Shown: positions 33,298 through 45,338, counted from the stretch's first letter. The stretch: DNA of 64,000 bases from Homarus americanus (GCF_018991925.1 NW_024737042.1:21354769-21418768), one strand, 5' to 3'. The notes: a model not told the origin generated them from the letters alone. Numbers and translations are program-made.

Positions 33298-33584
33298 TGA
33301 AGGTTCTAAGTGTTCCCTGAAGAAAGCAGTGATGGGTAGGGAAACACCGGGTAACACTGAAGTCCATTTATTCGGATAGGAGAAATACAAGTGGTGACTT
33401 GCGTGTGCCATGCACGGCCCACAGAGTCAGACTAAGACTGCCTTGCCATATGGCAGCCTCGGGGCAATGTTACCACATAACACGTGCAGTGTTGCCAGGT
33501 AATTATATACATAGATGCTACTCGGCACAGTAGCTTATATACAAGGTTGCTACTCGGCACAGTAGCTTAGATACATAACCTACA
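33298..33584 (-). repeat. 3' LTR of Ty3/gypsy element
   Basis: Nearly identical to 38,654-38,940. It contains TTTATT (AATAAA in element sense), a likely polyadenylation signal, and an internal repeat of GCTACTCGGCACAGTAGCTT. Confidence 0.9.
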
Positions 33585-35172
33585 TCTCCCTCACCCCCTC
33601 ACGCTCATAGTCTTTGTCTTGAGCGGACTTCTTAGTCCTAAGTCGCTCCGAGCGTCGAGGTGCACTGTGGGGCGGATCCTCGTGAGGTGTAGGGGACTCG
33701 TCCTCGGTCAGGGGGCCAGCAGCAAGGGGTGGGACTGGCCGGAGGAAGCGGCGGTTCCTCCACCAGACACGGCCGCTCGGCATCCTGACCTTGTAGTCCC
33801 GCGACCGGCCGACGCCCATCACTATGCCCACCTTGTCCCAACGTGTCGTCGTCGGGTCCTAGACGCGGACAAGGGCACCAATCTCCAGTGGCTGAAGAGG
33901 GTGGGCACGGTCGTCATACCGAGCCTTGGCGTCCTGGGCACGTGAAGCGGCGCGGCGGTCGCAGCTCTCGGCTCTGGTCTGCCACTCCTTCGCAAAGGCC
34001 TTGGCGTGTGCAGGAACGCAAGAGCGGAGAGGGTGACCATACAGGATCTGGGCAGGGGAGCGTCCTGTGTGGGTGGGAGTATTACGTAACTCCAGGAGTC
34101 CTTTGTCAAACGCCTCACAGTCTATGTTGCCTGAAGGGGCCACCTTGAGGATGAGGTGCTTGACTGTCTTGACCGCAGCCTCAGCATGGCCGTTTGACTG
34201 TGGGTAGTGGGGTGTTGACACGATGTGGCGGACTCCCCAACGCTCCAGGAATCCTGTGAAGTCCCGGCTGGTGAACTGTGGCCCACCGTCCGTCCGCAGA
34301 CGTACGGGGACACCCAGGTCACGAAAGAGGTGCCGGAAGTGGCGAATGGTGGCCGCGGACGTCGTGTCCGAGCCACAGATTACCACCACAGGCCAGCCAG
34401 AGAGTCGGTCGGCGACAACTAGGAAATGTTTCCCAGCTGTACTGAAGAAATCAGCCGACACGGACTCGAAAGGCCTGGCACGGCTCACAGGCACGGACCG
34501 TATTGACGATATCCGCGTCAATGCCGGGCCAGTACACAGCCTGCCCTGCGCGGCGCTTGGTGGCCTCTGCTCCACGATGGCTGTCGTGTAAGCTGGCCAG
34601 AACGCGACGACGGAGAGCTGCAGGGACGACCACACGGGCACCGTACAGGACGAGGTCCCCATCTGCGTAGAGGTCCTCACGTATCTTCCAATACGGGCGT
34701 AGGGCGTTGTGGAGGTCAAAACGGTGGCGAGGGAACCCAGTCCTCACACTCTCCAAGAGCTGAGTGTAGGAGGGGTCGTCGCGTGCGGCGGTCCGTAGTT
34801 CCTCAAGGGCCAGATCGCTGTCGGGTGGCGACACTGAGGCCTGGGTGCTGGCGAGGGACTGTACGGCCTGCAAGTGACGATGTTGCTGACGGAGAAACCG
34901 GCCTCGGTGCTGAGCATCTCGTCTTCAGGTGTAGGGCGGCTGACTGGGGAGTGGGAGAGGGCATCCGGGATGCACAACTCCTTACCTGCGCGCCAAGCCG
35001 CGGTGAAGACGAAGGCCAAAATCTTCTCCTTCAGGCGCTGGAGGCGGGGATTCTCGATGGCGTCCAGCGAATAGTGATTAAGAATGGGGACCAAGGGCCT
35101 GTGGTCTGTGATGAGGTCGAAGTGCTGTAGGCCAATCAAGTAAAATTTGCACTTCGATAAGGCCCATACCAC
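33580..35172 (-). pseudogene. RNase H end and integrase of Ty3/gypsy Pol
   Basis: RNase H end (T-D-H-R-P-L-V-P-I near 35,110); integrase zinc domain in the frame of 34,873-34,451 (H-D-S-H-R-G-A...C-E-P-C); catalytic core in the frame of 34,719-33,859 (V-S-A-D-F-F-S with first Asp, R-T-D-G-G-P-Q-F second Asp, N-G-H-A-E-A-A-V Glu); C-terminal part after a stop (33,831-33,580), with W-W-R-N-R-R-F-L-R. No chromodomain is evident. The core triad is intact but the protein is broken by two frameshifts and a nonsense codon. Confidence 0.8.
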
Positions 35173-36467
35173 TGCCAGCAGCTCCAGCTCGATGGTAGCG
35201 TAGCGAGACTCAGCATCGGTGAGGAAGCGAGAGCCACACTGTACGAGCCGGTACTTTCCTCCACCGTGATCCTGGAGAAGGGCGTAAGCAACCCCGTACA
35301 GGCGCGAGGCGTCTGTCTGGAGGACGCTGGGTCGAAAGTAGCAAGGATAGGTGGACTTGACAGGGCCTCCTTTACCTTATGAAAGGCGAGGTCGTGGTCA
35401 GGGGTCCATGTGAAAGTTCTCTTGAGGCTCATCAGGGGGCGGAGAGGCCCGGCAGCGGCGGAGACGTCAGGAGAAAATTCTGCCAGCTGGTTCACCAGGC
35501 CCATGAAAGACCTGAGATCCGTAAGGTTGACAGGTTTTGCAAAGTCCGCTATGGCGGGAACTTTTTCCGGGTCCGCAGCAATGCCATCCCTTGATAGTCG
35601 GTAGCCGCAGAAAGACACTGCAGGTGCGGCCAAAACGAACTTCTCGGCATTCAGAGTGATGCCGTGCGTCCTACACCTGGTCAGTACCTCGTCGATGCGG
35701 CGAAGATGCGTCAGGTAGTCCTCATCGTAGAGGAGGACGTCATCCACTACCTTCACGCAGTTGGTCACGCCTTGAAGTGCCGCGTCACCACGGAGACAGA
35801 AGGCGTCCCCCGTAGCAGCGAATCCCATAGGGCCACGGCAGTAGCGGAAGCGTCCGTAAGGCGTGATGAAAGTGGTCATTGGCTGATCCTCCTTCTTCAG
35901 TGGGATCTGCCAGTAACCACAGAGGGCGTCCATCGTCGAGAAGTGCCGTACCTTCGGGTCCACACTCCGTATAGCTGCAAAAGGTGTGGGTGAAGTGTGG
36001 GCGGGACGGGACACCTGGCTGTTAAGCTTAGACAAGTCGGTAGTAATCCACACTCCACCGTTAGTCTTAGCCACAGCGACTAGAGGGTGGCACCAAGGGG
36101 ACGGGTCGTCACCAACGGGTAGGATGACACCCTGGGCCACCATGGAATCCAATTCCTTCTTGACTAAATCCCTGAAGGCGAGAGGGATCAACCGGGGAGT
36201 GTGTATGGCAAACGGCTGTGCATCTTCCCGCAGGTGTATCCTCATAGGCGGACCTGCCATAGCCTTCAGTGGCGCGGTCCGTAGGGCCTCCTTTGTCACC
36301 AGCATATCCGAGTACTCCTTCAGGAAGTAGGCCCTTGCGGCTGAAGGAGACGTCTCGCTGTGAAGAGGAAGCAGCCGTGACTTGGGTGGAGGCGGGACGG
36401 GAGTGGACGCGGGTTCTGGGCAGCTCTGTGCGGCAGCGCCAGGCGCGTCGCTCGTTGACTCACGCAC
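35136..36467 (-). pseudogene. reverse transcriptase of Ty3/gypsy Pol
   Basis: A 443-codon frame. RT blocks: T-T-D-L-S-K-L-N, S-T-M-D-A-L-C-G-Y-W-Q-I-P-L, P-Y-G-R-F-R-Y-C-R-G-P-M-G-F, catalytic V-V-D-D-V-L-L-Y-D, and S-F-C-G-Y-R-L-S-R-D-G-I, then the connection region. A frameshift near 35,325 (in F-D-P-A-S-S) throws the RNase H region into another frame. Confidence 0.8.
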
Positions 36468-36497
36468 CCTGCTGGCGGTGTACCGAGCAGCTGGGAT

Positions 36498-37055
36498 CTA
36501 CTCGGGAAAGTCTCTGGGCACCACACCTAACTCCTTGCAGTGCTCCCACGATAACAAGGGTGTAGCGAGAGTAGGCTGCACATCGATCCATCCGTGACAC
36601 GACATGTCGCCGTAAGTGATCTCCGCTTGAAAGGAGCCCACAGTGTCCGGCATCTGGGAACCGTCCGCATTGTAGTACTGCAGCTGCGGCGGTGGTCCCA
36701 GGCCGCTTTTGGTGAGGCCCAGTTTCTGGAGGTGCTTCAGGCCTATCACCGTAGTATCAGCGCCGGTGTCCGGTATCACCTCGATGTGACCCGACACATC
36801 ACCGTGTGTGACGGCGACGCGGATGGTAGGGTAAGGGGTAGCCCTGGGGCGTGTGGTCGATTCACCCACCTGATGTGACTCAGCTGCTGCTTGGGGCTGC
36901 GTGGGCCCTCTGAAGGGGGCTGCGTGCGAACCACTCCGAGGGAAGTGCGCTGCTTTCGTCCTCGTCTCGGGCATTTGGTCTTCGGTTGGCGGCAGCACTT
37001 GTCGTCGTGTCCATAGCGACCGCAGGCCTGACACTTGCGGCCTCGTGCAGGGCAC
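36498..37055 (-). pseudogene. protease region of Ty3/gypsy Pol
   Basis: A frame of 185 codons holds an aspartic protease with the catalytic D-T-G-A-D-T-T-V-I-G block (about residues 97-106). The first part overlaps the Gag knuckle zone in another frame. A TAG at its end lies in a linker between protease and RT; the RT continues in the same frame 31 bases on, so a single nonsense change separates them. Confidence 0.75.
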
Positions 37056-38182
37056 CTGTCTGTGTTAGACCAGTGGCCCTTACGGTCACATCCACGACAC
37101 AGTGAGTCGGCGGCCGGGCATGTCTTGGGGCCATGCTGCTTTCCACAGCTGCCACAGGAAGCACTAGGCGGAGGCGTGGAAGAACGTGCGGCAGCCTTCA
37201 CGTTGTTGGCCGCCTTCTTGCCCTTCTTGTATTGTGAGATATCTCTCATAGCAGGTGGGGCCCGTAAGGCAGAGGTGGCGGACTTGGTGGCCTCGTATGA
37301 CCGACATTCAGTCACTACCACCTGGAGTGTGGAGGAAGCGTCCAGGGGGATGAGTCGCTGCACCAACTCTTCTTGCCTGACACCTGCCAAGATCCCGTGC
37401 TTGATCCAGGCTTCCTCACATTCCCGGCTGTGCGCCTTGCAGACGTCGATCTCCTCTGACAAACTCTTCAATCGTACAAAAAAGTCGTCAAAAGATTCGT
37501 TCTCCGCCTGCTTGCAGCTGGTGAAGGCGCGGCGACGCAAGGCCTCGTTATTCCGACCTTTAACGTGCTCCTGTAAAAGGTCGAGCACATCCGTCACTGA
37601 AGAGGTAGAATCGGGAGGCACTTGCAACGTGTCCTCCAAGACTCTCTGGGTCTCCAGCGACAAACACATCCGCAGTTGGATGAGCTGTTTGTTTGGAGGC
37701 ATGCTATTAAGGTCCACCATCGTGGAGTAATCTGTCCAACGCCGCCTCCACTCACGAAAAAGCTGAAACGTGACGTCTGGTGAGAGGGCGGGTGGGGGTT
37801 GAACAGATGCCTTGGGAGCTGTTGGAGTAGCAAGAGTACCTGGAGGACGCTGGTGTGGCGGAGGAGGGAGGTTACTGGCGCCTTGGTGCGCGAGTGACGG
37901 AGGGTGGGGTAGCGCCAGGGTCGCCAATATTGCATCAAAGCGCGCCTTTTCCTCCTCTCTTTGTGTCTCCTCCCTCTGAAGTTCCATCTCTCGGCGTCGC
38001 TCGTCTCTGTGATCCATCCACCTCAGAATTGTTGCAATGTCCGTCGCTGTAGGTGAAGGATGAGGGGCGGTGGGCACAGAAGCTCCATCTGTGCCCAGTA
38101 GAGGAGAAGATGGTGGGGAGTCGTGTCTCCCATCTTGACGTTGTCCCTTCTTACCGCTCATCTTACTATGCTTGAACTGCAC
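36776..38182 (-). CDS. Gag of Ty3/gypsy element
   Basis: A 468-codon frame. An N-terminal charged and coiled region (R-R-E-M-E-L-Q-R-E-E) leads to a capsid-like middle with W-R-R-R-W-T-D-Y and R-M-C-L-S-L-E-T-Q. Then cysteine-rich knuckles appear from about residue 345 (C-G-S-C-G-K-Q-H-G-P-K-T-C, C-R-G-C-D-R-K-G-H-W, C-Q-A-C-G-R-Y-G-H-D-D-K-C-C). Gag forms the particle and binds element RNA. The frame looks unbroken and overlaps the protease frame by about 280 nt. The pol frame is offset as expected for a -1 shift, the usual way such elements link Gag and Pol. Confidence 0.8.
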   Translation of the reverse strand: MQFKHSKMSGKKGQRQDGRHDSPPSSPLLGTDGASVPTAPHPSPTATDIATILRWMDHRDERRREMELQREETQREEEKARFDAILATLALPHPPSLAHQGASNLPPPPHQRPPGTLATPTAPKASVQPPPALSPDVTFQLFREWRRRWTDYSTMVDLNSMPPNKQLIQLRMCLSLETQRVLEDTLQVPPDSTSSVTDVLDLLQEHVKGRNNEALRRRAFTSCKQAENESFDDFFVRLKSLSEEIDVCKAHSRECEEAWIKHGILAGVRQEELVQRLIPLDASSTLQVVVTECRSYEATKSATSALRAPPAMRDISQYKKGKKAANNVKAAARSSTPPPSASCGSCGKQHGPKTCPAADSLCRGCDRKGHWSNTDRCPARGRKCQACGRYGHDDKCCRQPKTKCPRRGRKQRTSLGVVRTQPPSEGPRSPKQQLSHIRWVNRPHAPGLPLTLPSASPSHTVMCRVTSR

Positions 38183-38653
38183 TGTTTAGTATATAAAGTG
38201 GCGCCTCATCAGCTCGAACCACATATATATGACATAAACAGCGCAGAAATAACGCATAGAGTCCACTGTTCTGTCCGTGAGTGAGTGAGTGCAGCAGATG
38301 CATTTCGTGGTGGCCTTAATGCCGGTGGCTAGAGCCGCCGCGGGGGTGAGAACATTAGTGCCTCCCCGGATGTCACACGAGAAGGGTGTACATCTGCGTG
38401 CTCCGTGGGTACCACAAAAAACAGGCCAATGCTCAACTCTCAGCTCTAGACACACTGATACACTGACACTAACACTGCCACCGTCACTAAAACGCACTGT
38501 GACGGAGCAACGCTGCACATCTCAGCGAAACACAACGCAACACAACACAGCACACACTAAGAGTCATGTGCACATCACCGGCAGTCGCACCTCGCCGGCT
38601 AACTGTCCATTGTTCACACACTTGTAAGTCCACAGATCCTACTCACTTCGCCA

Positions 38654-38940
38654 TGAAGGTTCCAAGTGTTCCCTGAAGAAAGCAGTGATGGGTAGGGAAA
38701 CACCGGGTAACACTGAAGTCCATTTATTCGGATAGGAGAAATACAAGTGGTGACTTGCGTGTGCCATGCACGGCCCACAGAGTCAGACTGAGACTGCCTT
38801 GCCATATGGCAGCCTCGGGGCAATGTTGCCACATAACACGTGCAGTGGTGCCACGTAATTATATACATAGATGCTACTCGGCACAGTAGCTTATATACAA
38901 GGTTGCTACTCGGCAAAGTAGCTTCGATACATAACCTACA
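38654..38940 (-). repeat. 5' LTR of Ty3/gypsy element
   Basis: Same length as the 3' LTR, with about 7 substitutions and no indels. The primer-binding site begins right at its inner edge. Confidence 0.9.
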
Positions 38941-40242
38941 TCTACTACATTGGTGAAATTTAAGGGTCGAGCTAATGGTCAAATGGTCACCCCTAGATCC
39001 GTCAGGGATATCGTACGACTAGGCCTGCCATTAGGAAATGAAGTAGCTAATCAGTGTGGTGACATTGGTGGCGGGAGAATCTGAGGTGCACACACATATA
39101 TCTGGGGAGAGTTTAAAACTCCACAAAGAGTCTGCGTCGAATAGCGTGCTAACGTCGTTTTGTAGAGCATCAATTTTGTCCTGAGCATATGAGTTAGAAA
39201 AGCGGATACTGAAAAACAGCTTCAGGTCATCAGCAAAGATCACATATTTTACGTTCAGTTGGAAACATACAAAGTTCATGAAAATCAGGAAAAGTAGAGG
39301 GCCCAAAACAGATACTTGTAGGGGCCCACTGAGGACTTGTCTAGCAGAACTTGTAATGCCATTGATACCAAACTTCATATACCTATCACAAAGAAAATTC
39401 TCGATCGAGCTGTGGAGGTTACCAGTTATCCCAATCGACTCTAGTTTGGTAAGGTGGTGGTGGACCTTGTCAAACGCCTTTTGGAGGTCAAAATAAATTA
39501 TGTCACCGGTTTCCTCTTGATCATACCAATGGGTGATGTAATTGTATGTGATTAACAGCTGATCCTTGGAGGACCTGCATGGTTATCAAGGAAGCTCCAT
39601 CATTTTACACACAACAGAAGTCAAACTAATTGGCATGTAATTTAGTGGATCAGATTTCTTTCCCTTCTTGAATATGGGCGACACATGAGACAGCTTGCAG
39701 GGTCCTTGCACTGAACCAGAGGACAAGGAAAGCTCGGGAGGGGCAGTTAAGGGTAGGGCAAACTCTACAGCGCATTTTTTTAAAAGGCGGGGGCTAGATA
39801 TTATCTGGCCCCATAGCACTGTCGATTTCAATTCTCTCAGACACTTTTCAACAATGGCAACACTTATTGGGGCAGAATCGATCAGACCTGGACTGAGCTG
39901 GTGGGAAACCGGCACGTCAGTTGTGGAGAGTCCGATAGAGTGCCTTGAATCATAAGGGGACCAACGTTACGTTACTAGACACTGACTCTCGGACACAAAC
40001 ATGAAATGAATACACTTCCCACCGTAAGTAACTCACCAAATGGATAGCTCTGACAATGACTCACGTGTGACTCAAGGGAGGCCCAGCGGGTGCTGCTGGA
40101 CTATGTCTCCTATGGAAGACTCTGCTAGCTGGAGGCGCAGTGCTGGGGAGGGAAGTCTCCTTCCCCACCTCGACTAGTGACGAGTGTGACTCCGTCTTCC
40201 GTCGATAGTGTTGTGAAAGTCGTCTGAATATGAATGCGTGGA

Positions 40243-40279
40243 TGAATGACCCGTGGAAGGGGCTGCAGGGCCTTTATAT
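40243..40279 (-). promoter_or_regulatory. possible TATA/Inr core promoter
   Basis: Minus-strand TATAAAGG (40,279-40,272) is followed 31 bp later by TCATTC, a match to the arthropod initiator TCAKTY. A donor-like CACGTGAGT lies about 190 bp downstream (near 40,060). No coding exon could be tied to it, so it may be a coincidence or an orphan first exon. Confidence 0.25.
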
Positions 40280-41700
40280 TGGAGGAGTGTCGGCAGATGA
40301 CCTCTCCCAATTAACACTAAACTGGTTAGATCTGGACAGCTGTGTTTGCCCAGGTGCGCTGTCATGTCGTCGGTCAGTAATGCTCCCTAATTATAACCGC
40401 CCAGGTGTGTCTTGGCTGGGTGTCATTTCTTTAACACGGTTATATCACACGGTTAACTCAAGTACTTAGTGGCCGTCAGCTCTCCTGGGACTGTAGGGTG
40501 TGTCAACTTATGTGGGTTACCACGAGGGCATCTACTTACTGTTATATGTGTTGCATTTCTCTGGGCTATAGGCTGTGGCCTGATAAACAATCATTACAGT
40601 AGCAACAGCTTGGCATAGGCCCTTGACAGTCTCAAAATGTTGGGTGTATCCTGATTTGTTTGAACTGTTTTTAGCACTGTTATTGTTAGCATTTAGCCTA
40701 CAGGATGTACAGACATATGTAATGCCGGCATTTGAGTATTGTTGTGAATCATGAGTCGACGTGGCACAGCGGTCATACTCCAATACATCTTTATTACCAA
40801 CATCATTACAGCAAGTACCACAGGGATATTTACATTAGACATACCTTTGGGAGGAAGGGGTCAAACCGAGTTGTTGTCTGAGCCCCCGCTGTTGCTGCCC
40901 GACACATCTGACATTAAGCTCCCGCGTGCATCGTCGGAGGCAAGCCGGATGAAGTGATGGGCTCACCCACAAGGTTGTAATTTCAAAATAGTTGATGAGT
41001 CACTGCTCGTCGTGGTAACAAATGAGGTAGGAATGTTGAGTAGGTCTTGTGTAGCTTTACCTTCAAACTACCAGGTGATTCTAGGTCCTCCATACACCTT
41101 CTGGTCACATTTTAGCGCAGACAGTGTGAGGTCAACACAACACAGTGAAGGTATCGACGTAAGAGTCCAGGAGTGTGACGAGCGGCGTGAGTATTCAGGG
41201 ATTCCCGGGACGACGGTTGGTTTCTGGGACTGTGACTTCAACATCGCCTATATCTCATTTAACCTGGTCACTCGTAAGATACGTTGGTTTATAAGCCAGG
41301 TCGCCTATTAATCCAGTTTCCACCACTATACATCCAATAAACAGGTATAAGCTCGTCAACAATATGAGTAAAATTATTAATGACCATAATCAACTGTCTA
41401 CAGTATACTGTATGAAAAAATGTTGCTGTATCAAGATATTTTGGCAACTCATTAATAAAAACACACTACCAAGCATGCCTTTAAGGCTTGACTATTTGAT
41501 TGCTAGAGAATAAGTTTAATGGCTAAAAAGTAGGCGGTTAAGGGCTTCTACGAGCCATTTACGAGACATTGAAGATGTTGTGACAAGAGATATAGTTGGC
41601 TTAAGTTTCCTCCAGGTGATGCCATTCTCAACAACCACTTTTTATTTCGTAACCCATTTCCTTGCATCGTTTGATAAGGTGGCCTTCAACAGAATGTTAG
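40280..41700. other. no supported gene
   Basis: Open frames of up to 99 codons occur here (for example 41,012-41,311), without recognisable domains. 40,740-40,830 resembles an LTR end in composition (TGTTGTGAATC start, TTTATT), but no partner was found. Confidence 0.35.
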
Positions 41701-41717
41701 ACTTCAAATTTATCAGT

Positions 41718-41752
<35 letters not shown>
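41718..41752. repeat. (CA)n microsatellite
   Basis: About 17 CA units exactly at the 5' junction of the next LINE. Confidence 0.95.
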
Positions 41753-41756
<4 letters not shown>

Positions 41757-43645
41757 ACTTATTAAGCAGCGCAACAAAGCATACTACACCAACAACCGCC
41801 TGTACAAAAGTCTACGTAACCAGGTCATCAGGGAAATCAAGTATGCCAAGAAGACTTATTATCCCAGGAAAGTGCACGGCCTCAAGGAAGTCGGCATCGG
41901 TCAGTGGTACTCCAAGGTAAGAGATCTCTGTGGTCTCAACCGTCAGTCTCCCACACTTCCTTTCATCTCACATTTACCTAGTGAGGAGGCAGCTGAGATA
42001 ATTAATAACCATTTTGCTACCATATGTCATACCTTACCCAGTCTTGACCTCACTCTCCTCCCAGCTTACTTACCTTCCCCCTCCCCACCTCCCAGTGTCC
42101 AACCATATGAAATCGCCAACAAACTCCTGAAATTTACATCCAAACGCTCCACGACCCCAATTGACCTCCCAATCAAAATATACAAGGAGTTTGCAGTCGA
42201 ACTTGCCACCCCCCTCTGTTCTATTATTAATGCATCCCTCAGACAAAGCAAATGCCCTAATGAATGGAAAACCGCATTTGTCACCCCCATCCCCAAGGTC
42301 ACCACCCCACAGTCCCTAACGACCTCAGGCCAGTTGCCATTACCCCCATACCCAGTCTACTTTGTGAGGACTTTGTTTTTAAGTGGGCATTTGCCAGTAT
42401 CTATCAGTCAATTGATTCACAGCAATTTGGCAATATGAGGACCTCCTCTACATCACACTGCTTGGTGAGGTTTCTGGATTTTCTGCACAAAAACTTGCAG
42501 AAACGAAAGACATCACTGGCTGTTGCCCTTGTGGACTTCAGGAAGGCCTTTGACCTTGTTGATCATTGCACTGTTATCAACAAGGCTATTGCATCAGGGC
42601 TGCCCACCAACCTGGTCTCATGGCTCACTGATTTCTTGAGTGGACGTCGCCAAGCAGTGAGGTATCAGGGCTTGGTCTCTACATTCCAACACCTCACCTG
42701 CGGTGTTCCCCAGGGGACCAAGATGGGACCACTGTGCTTCCTCATCCTGATCAACGACGCTCTATCGGACACTCCTCACAGGTGGAAGTACGTGGATGAC
42801 TGCACTGTGGGGGTTTCAGTGGACAACACCGCACCAGACTACTCATCGCTCCAAGGCACCCTGGACAGGCTACAGGCATGGACTACGGAGAACAAGGTCA
42901 CCATCAACCACACCAAAACCGTAGTCATGCACATCAATACCGCCACCACTCCAGTGCAAGCCCCAGCAGTCACAGTGGGTGCCCATCCTCTCCAGCTGGT
43001 GCAGTCTGCCAAACTCCTGGGTGTAACTATAGACAACAAACTTGACTGGAAGGCCCATGTAAATAACACAGTCAAGGCAGCCTCGTACCGTCTCTACATG
43101 CTACGAAGACTTAGGTCACTTGGGATACCCACGCCAGAGCTGAGGACCATCTACAACGCCTTTATTCTCCCCAAACTAACGTATGCGTCACCAGCCTGGT
43201 CGTCTTCTCTCAACTCTACCCAACAACGTCAGCTAGAGAAGGTACAGAAAAGGGCCTGCAGAATCATGCTCGGCGCAGAATACTCCGGCTACACCAACGC
43301 TCTCTCCACCCTGGAAATGCCATCCCTCAGTGACCTCCACCTCCAAGAGCTGGAAAGGTTCGGCCGTGGACTACTGCACCACCCTCGCCATCGCCACCTC
43401 CTGCCACCTGCAGCCCCCACCCAACTCGCGCAGTCCGCCACTACAACAAAATTCAGCCCATAAGAGCCGCACCGATAGATATAAGAACAGCACCATCCCA
43501 TCTATTGTTAAAAATAATAGACAACTCCTGATTTATGTACTGTACAGCCCTGTAAATGTATTCAATGCATATTATATCATTATGTCTAAATCAAATGTAA
43601 GTCTGTATATTTTCAGCCACCGGCTGCAACTCTATTAATAAACCG

Positions 43646-43680
<35 letters not shown>

Positions 43681-43690
43681 CATTATTATT
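41753..43690 (+). mobile_element. LINE with well-preserved RT and (TTA)n tail, 5' truncated
   Basis: Two overlapping frames (41,716-42,438 and 42,264-43,463) encode the pre-RT region and the RT to its natural C-terminus, with a frame break around 42,310-42,350. The 3' UTR (43,464-43,647) ends in the mini-hairpin CAGCC/GGCTG, AATAAACCGTT and a (TTA)n array (43,648-43,690). The 3' tail of the same family is at 24,535-24,697. CR1/L2-like by RT style and by its short repeat tail; clade not certain. Confidence 0.8.
42264..43463 (+). pseudogene. reverse transcriptase of CR1/L2-like LINE
   Basis: The frame holds L-R-P-V-A-I-T-P-I, the catalytic A-L-V-D-F-R-K-A-F-D, C-G-V-P-Q-G-T-K-M-G-P-L-C-F, K-Y-V-D-D-C-T (catalytic Asp pair, near 42,790), L-L-G-V-T-I-D-N-K-L-D-W and the C-terminal L-E-K-V-Q-K-R-A-C-R-I-M-L-G block, and runs to a natural stop. 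No RNase H follows. All RT motifs are intact from 42,320 on; only the link to the upstream part is shifted. Confidence 0.8.
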
Positions 43691-44134
43691 ACACACACAC
43701 ACACACACATACATACAGAAAGAGGTAAGTTTTTGCATTATAAGATTTAAAACAATGTAAAAGTTTAGATAAGTTCAAGGGTATAAACTTGATAGCTTAA
43801 ACTTCCATGCTAAAACAGAGTACAAACATCCTAGACGGATATATGATAAATCCCACCTTAATAGATGTGAAATGAATTGCATATAAAATCATTCTAATAC
43901 TTTGAACACATTCGCTGAAAAGAATTTCATAAATAAATCTAAAATACAATAAACATATAGATGGCATATACTGTACATGTAATGTATGTGAACAACACCG
44001 ACTAACAGTAAGAATAACTATTTTCTACAATTACCGGGTGTACTGTATATTAACTGAACTGGGCGCCGGTTTTTATTATCAAACATTCAATTCTCAAATA
44101 TGTGTCAGCTTAAGTGGTATGGATATATTAGCAG

Positions 44135-44138
<4 letters not shown>

Positions 44139-44210
<72 letters not shown>
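44139..44210. repeat. (TA)n microsatellite
   Basis: About 36 TA units. Confidence 0.95.
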
Positions 44211-44211
<1 letters not shown>

Positions 44212-44289
44212 AGTAAATCACTGTAGGTGCGCGTGGTCCAGGTATATGACTCGTGTTTTCTTTTTCCTTGTGGTTATCAGCATATATAT

Positions 44290-44609
<320 letters not shown>

Positions 44610-44639
44610 TCAGCAATGGACTTGTTACGTGAAAAGCGT

Positions 44640-45338
44640 AGTTTCATAAAGAAGAGGAGAACCAGGGAAAACACAAACATCTTGACTAAGTTGGGTTTCT
44701 TTTAATCACTGACGTTTCGGAAAAATCATTTTCCATCATCAGAACCTAGAAAACAAAAAGTTTTGAAAAAGTTTTAAAATACAGGTGATATACAATAAAA
44801 ACATAACATTATACGAACAGGCCAGTTAATCACACAACCACCACATTCAGTTATCCGTAACCACGCCCACCAACATGACCACCCGTTTTCGCCGTCCGAT
44901 TTCTCAGTTCTCGGCAGGAGCAACTGTGAGATGGACCTCCTCATTATGGAAACCCTGCATCAGTATAAAGAAAAGCCATCCATTTGTGATATGGCCTCCT
45001 GTGAATTTGTTGTGTTTTTCGCATTAAAGCTCGTTTAAATTAAACTAATACTCCCTGTAGTTTTTTATTTCACACTTTTTTATTCCTGATTTTAGCTTTG
45101 TACGTAGGTCCCTCGTCATTTTTGTCGGTTTTAAATTGCATTGTTCTTTTTTTTAATTTTATCGAAGGTAAATTTTCGTATAATATTATGTTTTTATTGT
45201 ATATCACCTGTATTTTAAAAATTTATCAAAATTTTTTGCTTTCTAGGCTGATGATGGAAAATTATTTTTCCTAAACGTTAGTGATTAAAAGAAACCCAAC
45301 TTAGTCAAGATGTTTGTTTTCCCTGGTTCTCCTCTTCG

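Larger units (their letters stand above)
33298..38940 (-). mobile_element. complete Ty3/gypsy LTR retrotransposon, 5.64 kb
   Basis: Two LTRs of 287 bp (33,298-33,584 and 38,654-38,940) start TGTAGG and end TTCA on the minus strand and differ at about 7 positions (about 2.4%). A 5-bp target duplication TCTAC flanks the element (33,293-33,297 and 38,941-38,945). A primer-binding site TGGCGAAGTGAGTAGG (38,653-38,638) follows the 5' LTR, and a purine tract (33,602-33,585) precedes the 3' LTR. Order: Gag (38,182-36,776), protease, RT, RNase H, integrase. Breaks seen: TAG near 36,498-36,500, frameshifts near 35,325, 34,870 and 34,475, and a TAG near 33,857. A young but inactive copy. Confidence 0.9.
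32872..39960 (-). mobile_element. CR1/Jockey-like LINE split by a Ty3/gypsy element
   Basis: On the minus strand, 39,915-39,586 gives the RT start (C-K-L-S-H-V-S-P-I-F-K-K-G-K-K, Y-M-P-I-S-L-T-S-V), 39,378-39,031 the catalytic core (S-V-L-G-P-L-L-F-L-I-F, F-A-D-D-L-K-L-F), and 38,990-38,946 the D-L-G-V-T-I block. Removing 33,298-38,940 and one TCTAC joins this to 33,297-32,873, with A-T-T-L-L-M-C-I-V-N-R, L-L-K-S-V-Q-R-R-W-T and the C-terminal region to a stop at 32,873. Frame breaks near 39,590 and 39,030 show it was dead or dying independently of the insertion. 5' truncated near 39,960. Confidence 0.75.

Noticed and set aside
41012..41311. 99-codon plus-strand frame as a gene
   Set aside because: No recognisable motif; flanks show no exon or promoter signals that fit it.
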